Shown in pieces: positions 59,839-64,000 of a stretch of 64,000 nucleotides of DNA. The stretch comes from Lachnospiraceae bacterium OM04-12BH. GTDB lineage: Bacteria > Bacillota > Clostridia > Lachnospirales > Lachnospiraceae. The notes under the pieces were generated by a model. That model was not told the origin of the DNA, made no database searches, and was given only the letters and a program-made list of their open reading frames with translations. Position numbers and translations under genes: made by a program. Position 1 is the stretch's first letter; each line of letters begins with the position of its first letter. The stretch lies in NCBI GenBank assembly GCA_003490145.1, contig QULQ01000002.1:127016-191015 (forward strand), in the 5' to 3' direction.

Positions 59839-62358
59839 ATGAACAAGACAATATATCAGAGCAGAGCTATACAGGCAGTGATCGTGATCATCGCAGCGAT
59901 TCTGCTGCTCTCCATATGGCCGCTCCGCATTTTTAAAGAAACCGTTACAACCTCCGTAGGATCCCCTGCAGAAGAGATGCAGGCCTATACAGTGAATGAG
60001 GAGAGCATGGTCATGCAGACCATTGCCGCCCAGTATGACCATATGAACACCCTGCACCTTTATCTGGGAGCAGATGCACAGGGCAGTGATTTCTATGTCA
60101 GGATCCTTGACAAGGACTGGCAGCAGGTCTGCGAGGAAAAGGTGGATATTGACGAAGCTGCACTTCCCGGCTATCAGGAGGTGGAGATCGATGTAGATAT
60201 GGAAGTCAATGCACTTTACTATATCATTGTACAGGGAGACCAGTCAGAGATTCAGGTCATGTCGGTTCCGGCAGCCATGACAGATATGCCGTTCCTTGGA
60301 GAACTGTATTATCAGGATGCATCCATGGATGGCATGAGCCTTGTGGCAGATTATGACTACGGCATGCCGCTCCGCAAGATGGGTATGCTGGTCTGCGGCG
60401 CAGCGATCATTATAGTGGCAGCACTTCTTCTGCTTCTGGTAAAGGGAATCTACCGGAACCGGGAAGATAAGCTGATCACTGTGGAAAAGGCCTTTAAGAC
60501 GGTGATGAACCCTTTGGTCGCAGCAGGAACCCTTGCAGCATTAATTGCAACGTTCCGGGGTACCTTTGGTCACTATGCACTGGATAATACAGTATTTGTG
60601 GTCAGTATTCTTTTCCTTTCAGTGATCCTGTTCTATGGGATCAACCACAGCAGAGAAGGACAGAGCCCTGTGATCACGGCAGATTATCTGAAGAGTCATG
60701 TGGGAGATCTGCTCCAGTCCATCTGTATTGCAGGGGCACTGGCAGCCTGCTGTGAATATATGAGCGGTCTTTACGACATTCACCATGCAGTGGCAGAGCG
60801 GAAGGAAATGATCTGGTTTGCCCTTTCTGTAATCGCCTTGTTCAGGCTGAAGGATATTTTCCGGGTATATAACCTGATCTATCTGGTGGCAGCAGGGATT
60901 GCAGGTCGTTCCTACTATCAGGCACATCTGACAGAGGATATGGATGACCTGAACAGACAGGTGCTGAAATATACGGTATGGATCGCCATTCTGCTTGGCT
61001 TTATCGTGATCCGGACGGTGATCGCACTCTGCCAGAAGAAGCTGGCAAAGCCAAATGTATGGTACAGTGCCCTGCTTCTTGTTTTCTTTGCCCTGATCAT
61101 TATTTTCAGGAACGGCAGATGGTGGACAGTTACCATGGCGGCTGCCTTTACGCTGCTGTATCTGAATTATGGGATGTGGGAGCATAAGGAACGCTTCCTG
61201 ACCAATGTACTGCGTGGCGCTGTCCTGCAGTTTGTGCTGGCGACAGGCTACTGCCTGCTCCACAGACCCTATGTGACCTTCCGGAATGCGAGATATACCC
61301 ATATTTTCCATACGGTCACCATCACGGCGACATATCTGACCATGATCGAGTGCGTGGCAGCAGTACTGCTTCTTACCAAGCTGACCAAAACGAGAAAGCT
61401 GAGAGATATCTGGAAGGAGCTTAGCTTCTTCGGGGTAGTTTCTTCCTATATGATATTTACTATGGCAAGGACTGCCTACTTTGCAGTGGGAGCCACGGTG
61501 CTCTTTGCCCTGATCCTGATTGCAGCAGGAAAGGGAAAAGCAAGACTTCTCAATATAGGAAAGAACCTTGGACTGTTAGTCCTTTCCGTGATCGTTCTTC
61601 TGCCTGTGACCTTTACCCTGCAGAGGAATATCCCGGCGCTTGTCAGTGAACCCTATCTGTATGAGATCGAGTATTCCATGTATTGTCCGGAGGATGTGAT
61701 GAGAGGACGTCATGCGGATTCTAAGAATTTCATGAGAGTGGGCCGTTTTATTGATGTTTTCTGCGAAAAGATCTTCGGTATCCCGGAGGGAACCTTTGAC
61801 ATATACGGGGAGATCAAAGAATATCAGAGAACCCATCAGAAGCAGGTGGCATCGCTTAATTATGTGCCGTCTGTAGATGATCTTTACCCGGCAAAGGGCA
61901 GTGAGCTTCTGCTTGCCAGTGCAGGTGAGCTGGATGAAAATGGAAATCCGGTGGATATTCCGGAGGATAATGATTATACCAACGGCAGAGTTGACATCTA
62001 CCGTTCCTATATAGAGCAGCTCAATATGACAGGACATGAGGAAATGGGAGCCGTGCTTGAGGATGGCGAGATCGCAACCCATGCCCATGATATTTATCTG
62101 CAGGTAGCCTATGATCATGGTATCCCTGTGGGTATCGTGTTTGTCCTAGTCGGGGCAGCAACCCTTGTGGTTTCCCTGATTTACTATGGAAAGCAGAAGA
62201 AAACGATCACCTATGCGGCGCTGCCTGCAGTGATCGCAGTGGCAGTAGCAGTAGCGGGTATTGTGGAGTGGATCTATCATCTGTCCAATCCCTGTGGATA
62301 TCTGCTGATGCTGGTCATCACGCCCCTTTTCTTCATGGAAAAGCAGGCTGCCAAATAA
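59839..62358 (+). CDS. O-antigen ligase/polymerase-like membrane protein
   Basis: 839-residue protein with a membrane helix near residue 15-30 and an extracytoplasmic beta-rich domain (about 35-180). About twelve further helices extend to the C-terminus. A large external loop at about 600-740 ends in HAHDIYLQVAYDHGIPVGIVFVLVG, the signature of the Wzy_C/WaaL superfamily, in which such a His lies near the active site. It would polymerise or attach a lipid-linked glycan on the outer face. The N-terminal domain is an addition to the usual 400-residue family size. GAGG precedes ATG 59839, and it has its own promoter. Confidence 0.75.
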   Translation: MNKTIYQSRAIQAVIVIIAAILLLSIWPLRIFKETVTTSVGSPAEEMQAYTVNEESMVMQTIAAQYDHMNTLHLYLGADAQGSDFYVRILDKDWQQVCEEKVDIDEAALPGYQEVEIDVDMEVNALYYIIVQGDQSEIQVMSVPAAMTDMPFLGELYYQDASMDGMSLVADYDYGMPLRKMGMLVCGAAIIIVAALLLLLVKGIYRNREDKLITVEKAFKTVMNPLVAAGTLAALIATFRGTFGHYALDNTVFVVSILFLSVILFYGINHSREGQSPVITADYLKSHVGDLLQSICIAGALAACCEYMSGLYDIHHAVAERKEMIWFALSVIALFRLKDIFRVYNLIYLVAAGIAGRSYYQAHLTEDMDDLNRQVLKYTVWIAILLGFIVIRTVIALCQKKLAKPNVWYSALLLVFFALIIIFRNGRWWTVTMAAAFTLLYLNYGMWEHKERFLTNVLRGAVLQFVLATGYCLLHRPYVTFRNARYTHIFHTVTITATYLTMIECVAAVLLLTKLTKTRKLRDIWKELSFFGVVSSYMIFTMARTAYFAVGATVLFALILIAAGKGKARLLNIGKNLGLLVLSVIVLLPVTFTLQRNIPALVSEPYLYEIEYSMYCPEDVMRGRHADSKNFMRVGRFIDVFCEKIFGIPEGTFDIYGEIKEYQRTHQKQVASLNYVPSVDDLYPAKGSELLLASAGELDENGNPVDIPEDNDYTNGRVDIYRSYIEQLNMTGHEEMGAVLEDGEIATHAHDIYLQVAYDHGIPVGIVFVLVGAATLVVSLIYYGKQKKTITYAALPAVIAVAVAVAGIVEWIYHLSNPCGYLLMLVITPLFFMEKQAAK

Positions 62359-62388
62359 CCGGAAGTGAAGGTTTATCGTGAAAAGGAT

Positions 62389-64000
62389 ATGAAAAAGGAT
62401 AAAAAAGTTTTTAACGTCAAAAAATTATATAGAAGAACCTTTCTGCTGATCTACGATATTATCAGTGTCATTGCCTGCAGCTATCTGGCGATCCTGATCC
62501 GTTATAATTTTGAACTGACAGAGATTCCAGGACATTTCCTGGCACCGGTCAACCGGTTCCTGCCACTGAATGTACTGATCACGATCCTGATCCTGTATCT
62601 GTTCCGGATGTACTCCAGCATGTGGGTATTTGCCGGAGAAACAGAGCTCCAGAACCTGGTGATCGCCAGTGTGCTTTCTACGATCTGTTACAGCATCGGC
62701 ATCCAGTTCTTCAGGATAAAGGGAGAGCAGGCGGTTCCTTCCAGCTATTATTTCCTGTATATGTTCCTGCTGATCAGCTTCATCTTTGTCAGCCGGTTTT
62801 CCTATCGGTTTTTACGAAGCCTGAAGCATAAGCAGCAGAATAAGAACAACAGCATTGCCGTTATGGTGATCGGTGCCGGAGAAGCCGGAAATGCCATTAT
62901 TAAGGAAATTGTAAACAGCAACTTTTCCACCATGGTCATCCGTTGTATCATTGATGATGACAAGGGAAAATGGGGACGGTTTATCCAGGGTATCAAGGTC
63001 GTCGGCGGTCGGGACAGAATCATGGAGTGTGCCGATATTTATAATATTGATGAGATCATCGTGGCTATGCCCTCTATTTCCAGGAAAGAGCTCTCTGAAA
63101 TCCTGGATATCTGTAAGGAGACAAACTGTAAGCTCCGTTCTCTGCCCGGCATGTACCAGCTTGTAAACGGAGAAGTCAGTGTCAGCAAGCTGCGGGACGT
63201 AGAGGTAGAGGATCTGCTTGGAAGAGATCCCATTGAGGTAGATCTGAACTCGATCCTTGGATATGTTCAGGGAAAGAGGATCCTTGTTACCGGGGGCGGC
63301 GGCTCGATCGGCAGTGAGATCTGCAGACAGATCGCAAGCCATAAGCCTTCCATGCTGATCATCGTGGATATTTACGAGAACAGTGCCTATGATATCCAGC
63401 AGGAGCTTCTTGGTACCTACCCGGATTTAAACCTGGTGGTGCTCATTGCCTCCGTGCGCAATACCAACCGGATGAACTGGATCTTTGAGCATTATAAGCC
63501 GGAGATCGTATATCATGCAGCAGCACATAAGCACGTGCCTCTGATGGAGACAAGCCCCAACGAGGCCATTAAGAATAATGTATTTGGCACCTTCAAAACA
63601 GCACAGGCGGCAGCCATGAACGGTGTCAGGAGATTTGTCATGATCTCTACAGACAAGGCGGTCAATCCCACGAATATCATGGGAGCCAGCAAGAGGATCT
63701 GTGAAATGATCATCCAGACCTTTAACCGGCACTATGATACGGAATTTGTAGCGGTTCGCTTCGGCAATGTTCTTGGAAGCAACGGCAGTGTGATTCCGCT
63801 GTTTAAGAAGCAGATTGCGGCAGGAGGACCTGTTACGGTAACAGACCCCAATATCATCCGCTACTTTATGACGATCCCGGAAGCAGTTTCCCTGGTACTG
63901 CAGGCAGGAGCCTTTGCAAAGGGCGGTGAGATCTTTGTTCTTGATATGGGAAAGCCGGTGAAGATCCTGGATCTGGCAAAGAACCTGATCCGGCTCTCCG
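62389..64000 (+). CDS. FlaA1/PglF/CapD-type nucleotide-sugar 4,6-dehydratase, 3' truncated by window
   Basis: 537 visible residues; the reading frame is still open at the window end. Four membrane helices (about 15-130) lead to a CoA-binding-like Rossmann domain (about 155-280), then a catalytic short-chain dehydrogenase domain. The latter has VTGGGGSIGSEICRQI (near 304), YHAAAHKHVPLME, STDKAVNPTNIMGASKR and FGNVLGSNGSVIPLF. Such enzymes convert UDP-GlcNAc to 4-keto-6-deoxy sugars for bacillosamine, pseudaminate-like or QuiNAc pathways. The ATG at 62389 lacks a good ribosome binding site, so coupling to the upstream gene is likely. It could supply the early step missing from the pse genes. 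Confidence 0.88.
   Translation, partial: MKKDKKVFNVKKLYRRTFLLIYDIISVIACSYLAILIRYNFELTEIPGHFLAPVNRFLPLNVLITILILYLFRMYSSMWVFAGETELQNLVIASVLSTICYSIGIQFFRIKGEQAVPSSYYFLYMFLLISFIFVSRFSYRFLRSLKHKQQNKNNSIAVMVIGAGEAGNAIIKEIVNSNFSTMVIRCIIDDDKGKWGRFIQGIKVVGGRDRIMECADIYNIDEIIVAMPSISRKELSEILDICKETNCKLRSLPGMYQLVNGEVSVSKLRDVEVEDLLGRDPIEVDLNSILGYVQGKRILVTGGGGSIGSEICRQIASHKPSMLIIVDIYENSAYDIQQELLGTYPDLNLVVLIASVRNTNRMNWIFEHYKPEIVYHAAAHKHVPLMETSPNEAIKNNVFGTFKTAQAAAMNGVRRFVMISTDKAVNPTNIMGASKRICEMIIQTFNRHYDTEFVAVRFGNVLGSNGSVIPLFKKQIAAGGPVTVTDPNIIRYFMTIPEAVSLVLQAGAFAKGGEIFVLDMGKPVKILDLAKNLIRLS

Overview
The window looks like a chromosomal segment of an anaerobic, spore-forming member of the Clostridia, most likely family Lachnospiraceae. 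The reasons are a SpoVT-type sporulation regulator with a sigma-G-like promoter, an isoleucine T-box leader ahead of ileS, strong AGGAGG ribosome binding sites, lipoprotein sugar- and peptide-binding proteins, and gut-type glycan utilisation operons. Species cannot be fixed from the sequence alone. I see no tRNA, rRNA, CRISPR array, insertion sequence or prophage.

Left third (1-24 kb): carbohydrate uptake and regulation. Operon 1 (1-7.6 kb) holds the end of a LacI-type regulator, a three-gene sugar ABC importer, an uncharacterised alpha-toroid protein with a Cys cluster, and a GH127 cysteine glycosidase (probable beta-L-arabinofuranosidase). An orphan HipB-like repressor with three evenly spaced operators follows, then a Cof-type phosphatase. 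Operon 2 (9-15.8 kb) has its own LacI regulator, two palindromic operators, a second sugar importer, an esterase and a GH32 fructosidase. Next come a FliB-like methylase, a hipBA pair, a diguanylate cyclase, a MarR/TauE pair, spoVT and a C39-like protein.

Middle (23-43 kb): a peptide-type ABC importer with an M20 amidohydrolase; nicotinate phosphoribosyltransferase with an Eis-like acetyltransferase; T-box/ileS; glycogen phosphorylase; an Rpn-type nuclease with a heptad-repeat tail; and a two-domain PPK2 kinase followed by an ATP-grasp ligase.

Right third (43.5-64 kb): surface glycan biosynthesis. A leftward operon encodes the late pseudaminic acid pathway (pseF, pseI, pseG) with a PLP-dependent decarboxylase embedded in it. 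It is divergent from a GT52-like glycosyltransferase, with overlapping -35 boxes. A long rightward operon follows: PglK-like ABC flippase, acyltransferase, GT-C-like membrane proteins, WecE-type aminotransferase, GNAT acetyltransferase, polyprenyl-phosphate GT2, an O-antigen ligase/polymerase-like protein, and a FlaA1/PglF-type dehydratase cut by the window edge. Together these suggest a nonulosonic-acid-containing, aminosugar-containing surface polymer or glycoprotein glycan. The embedded decarboxylase and the neighbouring ATP-grasp ligase are the least explained parts and the best candidates for new biology.
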